From: Alistipes sp. CAG:435
Lineage (GTDB): Bacteria > Bacteroidota > Bacteroidia > Bacteroidales > UBA932
Direction: 5' to 3'
Length of the DNA stretch: 26,674 nucleotides
Assembly (NCBI GenBank): GCA_000433355.1
Contig: FR893107.1
Span: 1-26,674, forward strand
In this document: piece after piece, positions 1 through 6,634 of the stretch
How the letters are laid out: every line of letters begins with the position of its first letter
Numbering within the stretch: position 1 is the stretch's first letter
The notes under the pieces: model-generated
What the model was told of the DNA's origin: nothing
What the model saw: the letters and a program-made list of their open reading frames with translations, nothing else
Database searches by the model: none
Made by a program: the position numbers and the translations under genes

Positions 1-114
1 CATCGCCGAGCCACCGGAGTGCGTCACCGCCGCCTTGAGGCCTGTCGAGGATAACAAGAGTATAGCGAGGGCAATACCACCCCCTATGCTCTTGACAATC
101 ATTGTTTTAAACAT
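1..114 (-). CDS. Partial secreted hypothetical protein (N-terminus only)
   Basis: An open frame on the minus strand begins with ATG at 114 and runs off the left edge of the window, giving 38 residues. They form a convincing Sec signal peptide: MFKTMIVKS, a hydrophobic core GGGIALAILLLSS, then a likely cleavage site near TGLKA/AV. A second in-frame ATG lies four codons in. The mature part visible (AVTHSGGSAM) is too short to name a family. It reads away from the rest of the window. Seen: open frame and signal-peptide pattern. Inferred: an exported protein. Confidence 0.55.
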   Translation of the reverse strand, partial: MFKTMIVKSIGGGIALAILLLSSTGLKAAVTHSGGSAM

Positions 115-160
115 AATGAAATCAGTTTGTAAATGGTTTGTGAAACTTCTGTGCGACTCC

Positions 161-406
161 TCAGGAGACCCACGTTTTGGGGACACCGGACTCGGTGTCT
201 GTTTGGTCAGAAGCCGCGTAAGCCACTCCTCCCGCAATCAGAGCAAGGAGCAGCCTGGAGGCCGGAAAAGTCGACGTGGTGAAAGGGAAGGCCGGCAGAA
301 TTGCCAATGCCGCACCGGACCAGTGATGGTCAGGGAATATTACGACATTGTTTGCACCCGCTTCTGGAGCCAGCATCAAAAACTGTTGAACTTTTTCATT
401 CATCAA
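161..406 (-). CDS. Doubtful small hypothetical protein (81 aa)
   Basis: Short minus-strand frame starting MMNEKVQQF and ending GVPKTWVS. A hydrophobic stretch (RLLLALIAGGVAYAAS) at about residues 50-66 looks like a signal or membrane segment but sits in the middle of the frame, so the real start could lie inside. It ends 46 bp upstream of the partial secreted gene and has the same orientation, so the two could be co-transcribed. I do not recognise the family and see no promoter in front of it. It could equally be a chance ORF or a decayed remnant. Confidence 0.3.
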   Translation of the reverse strand: MMNEKVQQFLMLAPEAGANNVVIFPDHHWSGAALAILPAFPFTTSTFPASRLLLALIAGGVAYAASDQTDTESGVPKTWVS

Positions 407-776
407 TCGGTTTGTATGTTAAACTTCAGTTGTATGTTAGTGGGACGCTTCTGAAAGGATGCCACCTTTTCGAAAGAATCCTCAGTCTGCAAGTCATATC
501 TTCCGCAATGATATCAATAATTATTCTAATCTGCAAATATATTCCCCTCCGTACAGAACAATTTGATTCATTGTGCGTTGCGCAAACGATTTTGTTCAAA
601 AAAGAAAAAAGACATGAAGTTCTCTGTCCTGATCCGCCAGCATATCCTGCACGAAATAGGTTTGCACAGGGTTTGCACAAGGCTCAAAAAAATCAAAACA
701 ACAGAGCCGTTATATAATGTTCAGGGTGATTCTATGTATTCAATTTTATCGATTGATGCAATTTTAACGCTTACTT
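407..776. other. Non-coding stretch, no recognisable feature
   Basis: About 370 bp between the small minus-strand frame and the inverted-repeat element. Short plus-strand frames (for example ATG at 614, 54 codons) have no family resemblance and no promoter. I see no tRNA, repeat or terminator here. Confidence 0.4.
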
Positions 777-777
777 A

Positions 778-937
778 GAAGCTGTTTTGAATTGTTTGTT
801 TGAAGGTTTGAGAGTGAAAAACTTCAGTCTCGACCGCTTCTTCCAAGGAAGATAGCGGTGCTATCTGACTGAAGAAGCGGGAAGAAAATGAAGATTTTTC
901 ACCTCAAAGAACATTTCAAACAATTCAAAACAGCTTC
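778..937. mobile_element. MITE-like 160-bp imperfect inverted repeat flanked by TTA
   Basis: The two ends are perfect inverted repeats of about 20 bp (left end GAAGCTGTTTTGAATTG, right end its complement at 917-937). The complementarity continues imperfectly inward: TTTGAGAGTGAAAAACTTCA on the left against TTTGAGGTGAAAAATCTTCA read from the right. A central hairpin closes it with arms CCGCTTCTTC/GAAGAAGCGG and GATAGC-GGT-GCTATC. The trinucleotide TTA flanks both sides (775-777 and 938-940), which fits a 3-bp (or TA) target duplication. There is no coding capacity. A very large transcribed hairpin is the alternative reading. Confidence 0.55.
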
Positions 938-956
938 TTATTTTTTCAACATTACT

Positions 957-1002
957 AAAGTGCACAAAACTTCAATTATCATCATTCCAAAGTGCACAAA
1001 AC
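957..1002. repeat. Two direct copies of a 14-bp sequence around the palindrome GTGCAC
   Basis: AAAGTGCACAAAAC occurs at 957-970 and again at 989-1002, 32 bp apart (three helical turns), and each copy contains the palindrome GTGCAC. The pair lies just downstream of the ATPase stop codon and right of the MITE-like element. Same-face spacing fits tandem protein-binding sites, but no adjacent gene start is oriented to use them. Function unknown. Confidence 0.45.
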
Positions 1003-1012
1003 ACAAGAAACA

Positions 1013-2452
1013 TCAATTCTTAAATAAATCATCAAGCGTCACAACACTCTGGACTTCACTTGAATATTCATTGGTCGCAAGTCCGTCTGACGCGATCATC
1101 GTGAGATGCAAGGCGGCGTTGGTTTTCACCGTGTCGCGGAAATCCTCCATCCGTTCAAACATCTCTTGAAGATATTTTCCGGTCACGACGTAGGGCCTGT
1201 TGGAAAATTTTGCCTCGCAGACATTTATCACCTGGTCCCGGCGTTCTATAAGGATGTCGATCTGATGCCCTTTTATTCCCTTTTCACTGTCCCCTTTCTT
1301 GTACCAGGAGCAGACATTGCTAAGGATGCCACGGATGCCCAAGGCTTCCTTGATTTGAGGAATATGACTGAGGCTGAGCTGTTCAAAAGCATATCCTGAC
1401 CAAGCCCGTCTCGCCGGATCGTCAATAGAGTTCGACCAGAAGGCCTCGTCCTTTCCGCCACCATTCTTGACGAACTTGAGATAGAACAGAATGAACATAT
1501 CCCCAAGCTGATACATCGTGTCCCTGTCCTTCTTCCCGAACGCTGAATATGACCGTATGAAATCGCAATTCCTCAAGTTTTCAAGAATGGTAGTGAACGC
1601 TCCGCCATCGGAAAACTTCAGTTCTTCGCACATCTCCTTTCTGGTCATGCCTTTGGAGCGCTTGGCAAGAAGCTCGATCACACGCCTGTAGGTCTGCGAG
1701 TCCTTGAACAAGGATTTCAGCAAAACATCATATTCACCGTCAAGCTCGGCGTTGTTCCGAAAGAACAGGAAATCGACATTCTGAGGCAGACTATAGCCTT
1801 TGCGGAGCAGATCGAGATAGTACGGGGTGCCGCCAAGAACCATATAGCACTCCGCGATCTGGTGGTTTGTCCATTTGATGCCTTTCCTGGCCAGGAAAAG
1901 AGAAGTCTCGTGAAGATTGAACTGAGACAACTTTATCTTCCGTGTGACCCGATTGTGCAACCCGCCTTTCTGAGAGATGACATTGTCATTCATCCACGTT
2001 GTGGCCGAACCGCAGATGATCACCATAAGTTCGCTCCGCGAAGAGGCCCAATCATTCCAGAAATATTCAAAAGCACTGACAAACTTCGACTTAGGAGTGT
2101 CCAGCCACGGCATCTCATCCATGAATATCACGACTCTCTTTTTCGCGATCGTGCCGAGATAGTGCTTCAGCTGCTCAAAAGCCTCATTCCAATCGCGCGG
2201 CATAGGGTAGAAGTTTCCGGAGCACTCCACGAGTTTCCTGTTCCACAAATACAGTTCGTCCCGAAGTTTCCCCTCGTATTGCCCCGTGACAAAGAAGTCA
2301 AACCTATCCTGAAACAGGTTTTTTACCAGATAGGTTTTCCCGACCCGTCTTCTGCCATACACCGCAACCAATTCAGCCTTACCTGATTGATAGCATTCTT
2401 CGAGCAGTTTGATCTCCTCTTCCCTTCCTATGATCTCATTTGCCATATTCAT
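1013..2452 (-). CDS. AAA family ATPase with C-terminal DUF234/PD-(D/E)XK-like region
   Basis: 479-residue protein. Residues 33-41 form a Walker A loop (GRRRVGKTY) and residues 107-114 a Walker B strand (VVIFMDEM, acidic pair D112-E113). The C-terminal part has the spacing of a PD-(D/E)XK nuclease-like fold: D399 in HQIDILIE, then E413 and K415 in VCEAKF. This architecture is known from the archaeal/bacterial ATPase family carrying DUF234, usually annotated only as 'ATP-binding protein'; the physiological role of the family is unknown to me. ATG at 2452 gives MNMANEIIGR, and a start two codons later is equally possible. It is transcribed alone, divergent from the glycosidase, behind one good and one weaker promoter-like sequence. 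Whether the nuclease-like site is active is inference. Confidence 0.85.
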   Translation of the reverse strand: MNMANEIIGREEEIKLLEECYQSGKAELVAVYGRRRVGKTYLVKNLFQDRFDFFVTGQYEGKLRDELYLWNRKLVECSGNFYPMPRDWNEAFEQLKHYLGTIAKKRVVIFMDEMPWLDTPKSKFVSAFEYFWNDWASSRSELMVIICGSATTWMNDNVISQKGGLHNRVTRKIKLSQFNLHETSLFLARKGIKWTNHQIAECYMVLGGTPYYLDLLRKGYSLPQNVDFLFFRNNAELDGEYDVLLKSLFKDSQTYRRVIELLAKRSKGMTRKEMCEELKFSDGGAFTTILENLRNCDFIRSYSAFGKKDRDTMYQLGDMFILFYLKFVKNGGGKDEAFWSNSIDDPARRAWSGYAFEQLSLSHIPQIKEALGIRGILSNVCSWYKKGDSEKGIKGHQIDILIERRDQVINVCEAKFSNRPYVVTGKYLQEMFERMEDFRDTVKTNAALHLTMIASDGLATNEYSSEVQSVVTLDDLFKN

Positions 2453-2465
2453 TATCGCTTTGCGA

Positions 2466-2496
2466 CAAAGGTAAAAAAAATAGAGTTACCGCACAA
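2466..2496 (-). promoter_or_regulatory. Bacteroidota-type promoter of the ATPase gene
   Basis: Read on the minus strand: TTG (2496-2494), 20 bp, then TACCTTTG (2473-2466), matching the TAnnTTTG -7 element. It ends 13 bp before the ATG at 2452. Confidence 0.6.
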
Positions 2497-2545
2497 GAAT
2501 AAATTTTATTGCCTTGCGACAAGTGCTGATTTCAGACGGTTATCG

Positions 2546-2553
2546 CAAAGGTA
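2546..2553 (-). promoter_or_regulatory. Second TACCTTTG -7-like element upstream of the ATPase gene
   Basis: TACCTTTG on the minus strand, followed by GCGATAACC. The same TACCTTTG is used in the nearer promoter, and TTGCGACAA occurs at both 2459-2467 and 2513-2521, suggesting a duplicated promoter segment. No clear -33 box is visible for this copy. Confidence 0.35.
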
Positions 2554-2610
2554 TAATGTAAAAATATTCCTACGATAGACAGTTCCGGGCAATACATAAC
2601 CTGTCCCGTT

Positions 2611-2641
2611 TTGGTAAAATTCGGCAAAATGACTATTTTTG
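2611..2641 (+). promoter_or_regulatory. Bacteroidota-type promoter of the GH97 gene
   Basis: TTG at 2611-2613, 20 bp, then TATTTTTG at 2634-2641 (fits TAnnTTTG). Transcription would begin a few bases downstream, which excludes the ATG at 2639 and favours the ATG at 2669 or 2678. Confidence 0.6.
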
Positions 2642-2668
2642 ATTTTTATTGAAATCAGCTTCATTACT

Positions 2669-4672
2669 ATGGGTAATATGACACTGAAACAACTTCTTTT
2701 GACGGCGGCGATGCTCATCGGCTTGCCTTTGGTGGCCTTCGGGGCGCGGAATAATTGGTCGCTTTCTTCTCCGGACGGGAGGATTGTCACGGAGATCTCA
2801 ACGGGGGACGGCCTTAGATATTCAATAAGCCGCGATGGGATTGCGCTCCTGACACCATCTGAGATCTCGATGACATTTGAGGACGGGACGGTCTTCGGAG
2901 GAGCGGACAAGGTTCGCAGGAGCAGGAAAGGGAGCCACGATGTGAAGGGTATTCCGGCGATGAACTACAAGAAGGCGACCGTGGATGACGTTTACAATTT
3001 CCTGACGCTGGAGTTCAAGGGGTACAATGTGGAGTTCAGGGCGTTCGACAACGGGGTGGCATACAGGTTCATCTCGACGGTGAAGTCCGGGGAGTTCACT
3101 GTGACTGACGAGCTTACGGAATTCAACTTTGCCGAGGACTGGACGGCGTGGGTGCCTTACGTCAAGAGTGATGACGGAAAGACATTCAAGCAGCAGTTCG
3201 TCAACTCGTTCGAGAACACCTACGAGCATATTCATTTGTCCCGGATGAATCCCGCGAAGCTGGCGTTCCTGCCGATGACGGTGGACGCGGCTGACGGGGT
3301 GAAGATCGTCATCACCGAGTCAGATTTGTCCGGCTATCCTGGAATGTTCCTCAACGGGCAGGGCAGCAAGGAATTGAAAAGCGTCCGCGCGCCATACCCG
3401 ATCGGGCTGAAACCTAACGGAGTGTACGTCTATCAGGATATGGACTACGCCGACTACATCGCCAAGGTCGAGGCCGGACAGAAGTTCCCGTGGAAGGTCA
3501 TCGGGATCGCTCAGGATGCCAAGTCGCTGATGGAGATGGATCTGGTCTGGCAGCTTGCCACTCCGGCGGACGAGAACACTGACTGGAGCTGGGTAAAACC
3601 TGGGAAGGTGGCCTGGGACTGGTGGAACGACTGGAATCTTTACGGAGTCGATTTCCGGGCTGGAATCAACACGGAGACCTACAAGTACTACATCGACTTC
3701 GCTGCCGCGCACGGCATCGAGTACATCATTATGGACGAGGGTTGGGCGCAGAGAGCGAAGGCGAACCTGTTCTTGATCAACCCGGACATCAATCTTGAGG
3801 AACTCGTCTCCTACGCCAACGGCAAGAATGTCGGCATCATCCTCTGGGCCAGCTACAACAGCATCGTGAAGAACCCGGAGAAGGCGATGAGCCACTACGC
3901 CAAGATGGGCTTCAAGGGATTCAAGATCGATTTCATCAACAGGGACGACCAGCAGGCCGTGAAGTTCTGCGAAAGGATGGCGAGGATCGCCGCCGAGAAC
4001 CATCTGCTGATTGATTTCCACGGGGTTTACAAGCCGGCGGGAATCCAGAGGACTTACCCGAATGTACTTAATTTCGAGGGAGTCGCCGGACTGGAGCAGT
4101 TGAAATGGAGTCCGGAAGGCTACGACGAGGTCACCTACGATGTGACGATTCCTTTCGTCAGGATGGTGGCCGGCCCGATGGATTACACCCAAGGGGCGAT
4201 GCGCAACGCAATAAGGAAGAACTACCACCCGATCGGATCCGAGGCGATGAGCCAGGGTACCCGCTGCCGTCAGCTCGCGGAATATGCCGTCTTCGAGGCG
4301 CCGCTGACGATGCTCTGCGACTCGCCGTCCAACTACATGGCCGAACCGGAGTGCACGGAGTTCATCGCAGGCTTCCCTACCGTCTGGGATGAGACAGTTC
4401 CGATTTGCGGAGAGATCGGTGAATATGTCGCCGTGGCCCGCCGCAGCGGAGACATCTGGTACATCGGAGCGCTGACGAATTGGGATGCGCGCGACCTTAC
4501 CCTTGACCTGAACTTCATCGGAGACGGGAATATGACCGTCTTCCAGGACGGAATCAACGCCGACAGGGCAGCCAGAGACTATAAGAAAACTTCCGCGAAG
4601 ATCCCGGCGGACGGGATTGTGAAAATCCATCTTGCTCCTGGCGGAGGCTGGGTGGCAAGAATCACCCGCTAA
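2669..4672 (+). CDS. Glycoside hydrolase family 97, probably retaining alpha-galactosidase type
   Basis: About 667 residues, the usual GH97 length. A signal peptide (MTLKQLLLTAAMLIG, ending near VAFGA) precedes an N-terminal beta-sandwich starting NNWSLSSPDGRI, then the catalytic barrel (KVAWDWWNDW, IEYIIMDEGWA, FKGFKIDFINRDDQ, NFEGVAGLEQLKW). Family knowledge: inverting GH97 enzymes such as SusB use glutamate bases, while retaining ones such as BT1871 use an aspartate nucleophile (D415) with an acid/base glutamate 55 residues on (E470). Here D421 in KIDF and E476 in GLEQLKW have exactly that spacing, so a retaining alpha-galactosidase-like activity is inferred, in the periplasm or on the outer membrane. 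Start 2669 (or 2678) is preferred because the promoter overlaps the earlier ATG. No SusC/SusD pair lies next to it. The next gene follows after 69 bp. Confidence 0.9.
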   Translation: MGNMTLKQLLLTAAMLIGLPLVAFGARNNWSLSSPDGRIVTEISTGDGLRYSISRDGIALLTPSEISMTFEDGTVFGGADKVRRSRKGSHDVKGIPAMNYKKATVDDVYNFLTLEFKGYNVEFRAFDNGVAYRFISTVKSGEFTVTDELTEFNFAEDWTAWVPYVKSDDGKTFKQQFVNSFENTYEHIHLSRMNPAKLAFLPMTVDAADGVKIVITESDLSGYPGMFLNGQGSKELKSVRAPYPIGLKPNGVYVYQDMDYADYIAKVEAGQKFPWKVIGIAQDAKSLMEMDLVWQLATPADENTDWSWVKPGKVAWDWWNDWNLYGVDFRAGINTETYKYYIDFAAAHGIEYIIMDEGWAQRAKANLFLINPDINLEELVSYANGKNVGIILWASYNSIVKNPEKAMSHYAKMGFKGFKIDFINRDDQQAVKFCERMARIAAENHLLIDFHGVYKPAGIQRTYPNVLNFEGVAGLEQLKWSPEGYDEVTYDVTIPFVRMVAGPMDYTQGAMRNAIRKNYHPIGSEAMSQGTRCRQLAEYAVFEAPLTMLCDSPSNYMAEPECTEFIAGFPTVWDETVPICGEIGEYVAVARRSGDIWYIGALTNWDARDLTLDLNFIGDGNMTVFQDGINADRAARDYKKTSAKIPADGIVKIHLAPGGGWVARITR

Positions 4673-4741
4673 GCGAAACAAAAATATTCACGCCATCGCG
4701 GCGGCATATTTTTTAACGCTTGAAAAAGAAGTTTTTGGTTT

Positions 4742-5617
4742 ATGAGAAGAATATTATTGTTAGTGACCGCTGTCATCACTGTTTTGGCGCTGTCCGGAAT
4801 CAAGGCGGAGGCCAAGAGTGAGAAAGCCAGCGTGATGTCGTTCAACATCCGGATCCAGTTCCCGGCGGACACCGGAAAGTACAATTGGGAAAGCAGGAAG
4901 GCCGGATGCGTCAAGGCGATCAGGAAATATCTTCCAGACATTATCGGTCTCCAAGAGGCGGCACCAGGACAGAAGTCCTTCTTGATGAACGAGTTGAAGA
5001 AGTACATTATGATCGACGGCAACGGAAAACCCGGAACCGTCAACCAGGATTCCGAGTTCGGCTTCAACCCGATCTTCTTCCTTGCCGACAGGTTCGAGCT
5101 GCTGGACTACGGCACATTCTGGCTGAACGAGGATCAGACTCCCGAAAAAAAAGGTTGGGACGCTGAATATGTAAGGACGACCAACTGGGTCAAGCTCCGT
5201 TTCAGGAAATCCGGACAGATAATATTCCTTTTCAACACGCATTTTGACAACACGGGGGTGAAGGCGCGGCAGGAGAGCGCTGCCCTGATGGTGGAAAAAA
5301 TCAAGGAGATCGCCGGGGACAATGCGGTCGTGTTTATGACTGGTGACCTCAACACCACCTGCGAGGACAAGGCTCTCAAGCCGCTGGCCACCTACTTGAA
5401 AGAATCCGGGAAAACCGTGAAAAAGGCTGACAAAACCCCTTCTTTCAATGATTTCGGCCGAAACGGAGCCAGACTTCAAATGATAGACCACATCTTCTAC
5501 CGCAACGCCGAGGCGCGGACTTTCAACGTCATTGATGAACAGAAATTCGGTGTCAAATACATTTCCGACCACTATCCGGTGATTTCGGGGTTTGTCATCG
5601 AACTTCCCAAAAACTAA
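4742..5617 (+). CDS. Exported endonuclease/exonuclease/phosphatase-fold hydrolase
   Basis: 291 residues with a signal peptide (MRRILLLVTAVITVLALSG, cleavage near KAEA). All signature blocks of the EEP fold are present in order: MSFNIR (N35), DIIGLQEA (E72), NTHFDN (H167), TGDLNTT (D202, N204), MIDHIF (D249) and SDHYPV (D276, H277). These are the metal-binding and catalytic residues of Mg-dependent phosphodiesterases, so an active enzyme is expected in the periplasm or outside. The substrate (nucleic acid, phospholipid or sugar phosphate) cannot be told from sequence. It follows the GH97 gene in the same direction; the gap holds a weak GC-rich hairpin before a T run at about 4691-4714, so read-through or independent transcription are both possible. 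Confidence 0.88.
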   Translation: MRRILLLVTAVITVLALSGIKAEAKSEKASVMSFNIRIQFPADTGKYNWESRKAGCVKAIRKYLPDIIGLQEAAPGQKSFLMNELKKYIMIDGNGKPGTVNQDSEFGFNPIFFLADRFELLDYGTFWLNEDQTPEKKGWDAEYVRTTNWVKLRFRKSGQIIFLFNTHFDNTGVKARQESAALMVEKIKEIAGDNAVVFMTGDLNTTCEDKALKPLATYLKESGKTVKKADKTPSFNDFGRNGARLQMIDHIFYRNAEARTFNVIDEQKFGVKYISDHYPVISGFVIELPKN

Positions 5618-5679
5618 GAAGTAGTCTTATCGATGCCTCTTGACTGAAAGAAACAATAGAACCATAAGAATCTACGAAT

Positions 5680-6588
5680 ATGGAATCCCAGCTCAAGCAA
5701 AAGGAACTGTACAAGGAAAGCATTCTGAATCAAGTGAATGAGATCCGCGCGTCCTCCGATGGCGTGGGTTGTCCGTACTGCGGGCAGCCGGTGAAGAAAA
5801 GTTGGGAATGGTGTCCGTCCTGCGGGCATTCGCTTGTGGATTGGTGCACATTCTGCGGAGCTGACATTCCACGTGGAGAGGATGAGTGTCCGGAGTGCGG
5901 GATGAGCAGAAGCGGAATTGTCTGCCCGAAATGCGGAACCAGAAATGCCGGCGGTTTCTGCCGGAAATGCAACGAGCCGTTGACGCTGGCGGCGAAGAAG
6001 GAACAGGAAAGGGCATTGAAGGATCCACAGTTTGTCAAGGCGGCGGAACTGGCGGTGCAAGCGGCGGAGTTGTTGGCGAGGATTGAGGCTGAGGAGCAGG
6101 AGGTTACTGGACAGGAAAGCAAGGAGGTTGAGTTGCCGGAGGATGTGTTGAGGCTCAAGGAACTGTTGGGAAAGACTACGCTTCGACAGAGCGGGTCGGT
6201 TGCTGATCCCGTTGAAGCACCGGCCCTTCGACAAGCTCAGGGACCGGACGGAAAGCAAACCCAGCCACTGGACGGAAAACAACAACAGGCACAACGACCG
6301 AAGAGCAAGGCCGAGCTGCGGGCGGAATATTCAAAAATCCAGGAGGAACTGAACAAGGCTCTGGAAGGAATGCTTCCGCCGGTGGGTTCCACTCCGCAAG
6401 AGCAACGGAACTATTTCTCGGCCAGAAAGCTGCCCGTGGAGAAGGTCATCCTGACAAAGGGCAGAGAAGCTTGGGTCTGCAACTTCTGCGGATGCTGGCA
6501 CAACTGCCCGAGCGAGTGCTGCGAACCGTGGCACGGCGGGAAATGGGTCTATGAATATAAGGAAGAAAAGATACTGGATTTCAAATAG
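5680..6588 (+). CDS. Multi-zinc-ribbon protein, first gene of the phospho-signalling locus
   Basis: 302 residues. After a short helix, six CxxC knuckles form three ribbons: C31/C34 with C45/C48, C56/C59 with C70/C73, and C82/C85 with C94/C97. A charged helical region follows (about 104-165), then a linker, a second helix near 207-230 and a Cys/His-rich end (CNFCGCWHNCPSECC, about 267-281). No enzymatic motif is seen, so an adaptor or scaffold role is inferred. The linker (about 166-203, ALRQAQGPDGK) is the translation of a REP-like repeat inserted in frame. It lies 46 bp upstream of the kinase, and the zinc-ribbon theme recurs in the AAA and FHA proteins, supporting a common pathway. Confidence 0.75.
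   Translation: MESQLKQKELYKESILNQVNEIRASSDGVGCPYCGQPVKKSWEWCPSCGHSLVDWCTFCGADIPRGEDECPECGMSRSGIVCPKCGTRNAGGFCRKCNEPLTLAAKKEQERALKDPQFVKAAELAVQAAELLARIEAEEQEVTGQESKEVELPEDVLRLKELLGKTTLRQSGSVADPVEAPALRQAQGPDGKQTQPLDGKQQQAQRPKSKAELRAEYSKIQEELNKALEGMLPPVGSTPQEQRNYFSARKLPVEKVILTKGREAWVCNFCGCWHNCPSECCEPWHGGKWVYEYKEEKILDFK
6181..6240. repeat. REP-like sequence inside the zinc-ribbon gene
   Basis: CTTCGACAAGCTCAG at 6226-6240, with a related partial copy CTTCGACAGAGCGGG from 6181 and an intervening CCCGTTGAAGC, matches the dispersed repeat seen at 22797 and elsewhere. It is translated in frame as part of a low-complexity linker. Confidence 0.6.
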
Positions 6589-6634
6589 AAACGACAAGGT
6601 CAGCATAGGATAACAGCTTACAATAAAAAGAATT

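Noticed and set aside
614..778. Plus-strand small frame MKFSVLIRQHIL (54 codons)
   Set aside because: No promoter, no family resemblance, and it ends at the edge of the MITE-like element.
2639..2668. Upstream ATG of the GH97 frame as the start
   Set aside because: It overlaps the TATTTTTG -7 element, and the residues before the later ATG do not look like part of a signal peptide.
3320..4681. Long minus-strand open frame (453 codons) opposite the GH97 gene
   Set aside because: It is the complementary-strand shadow of a GC-rich gene. Its translation has no family resemblance, while the plus strand encodes a complete GH97 enzyme.
5614..6294. Minus-strand open frame (226 codons) opposite the zinc-ribbon gene
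   Set aside because: Its composition (LSLSKGR-type phrases) is the antisense translation of the REP-like repeat. The plus frame has ordered CxxC motifs.
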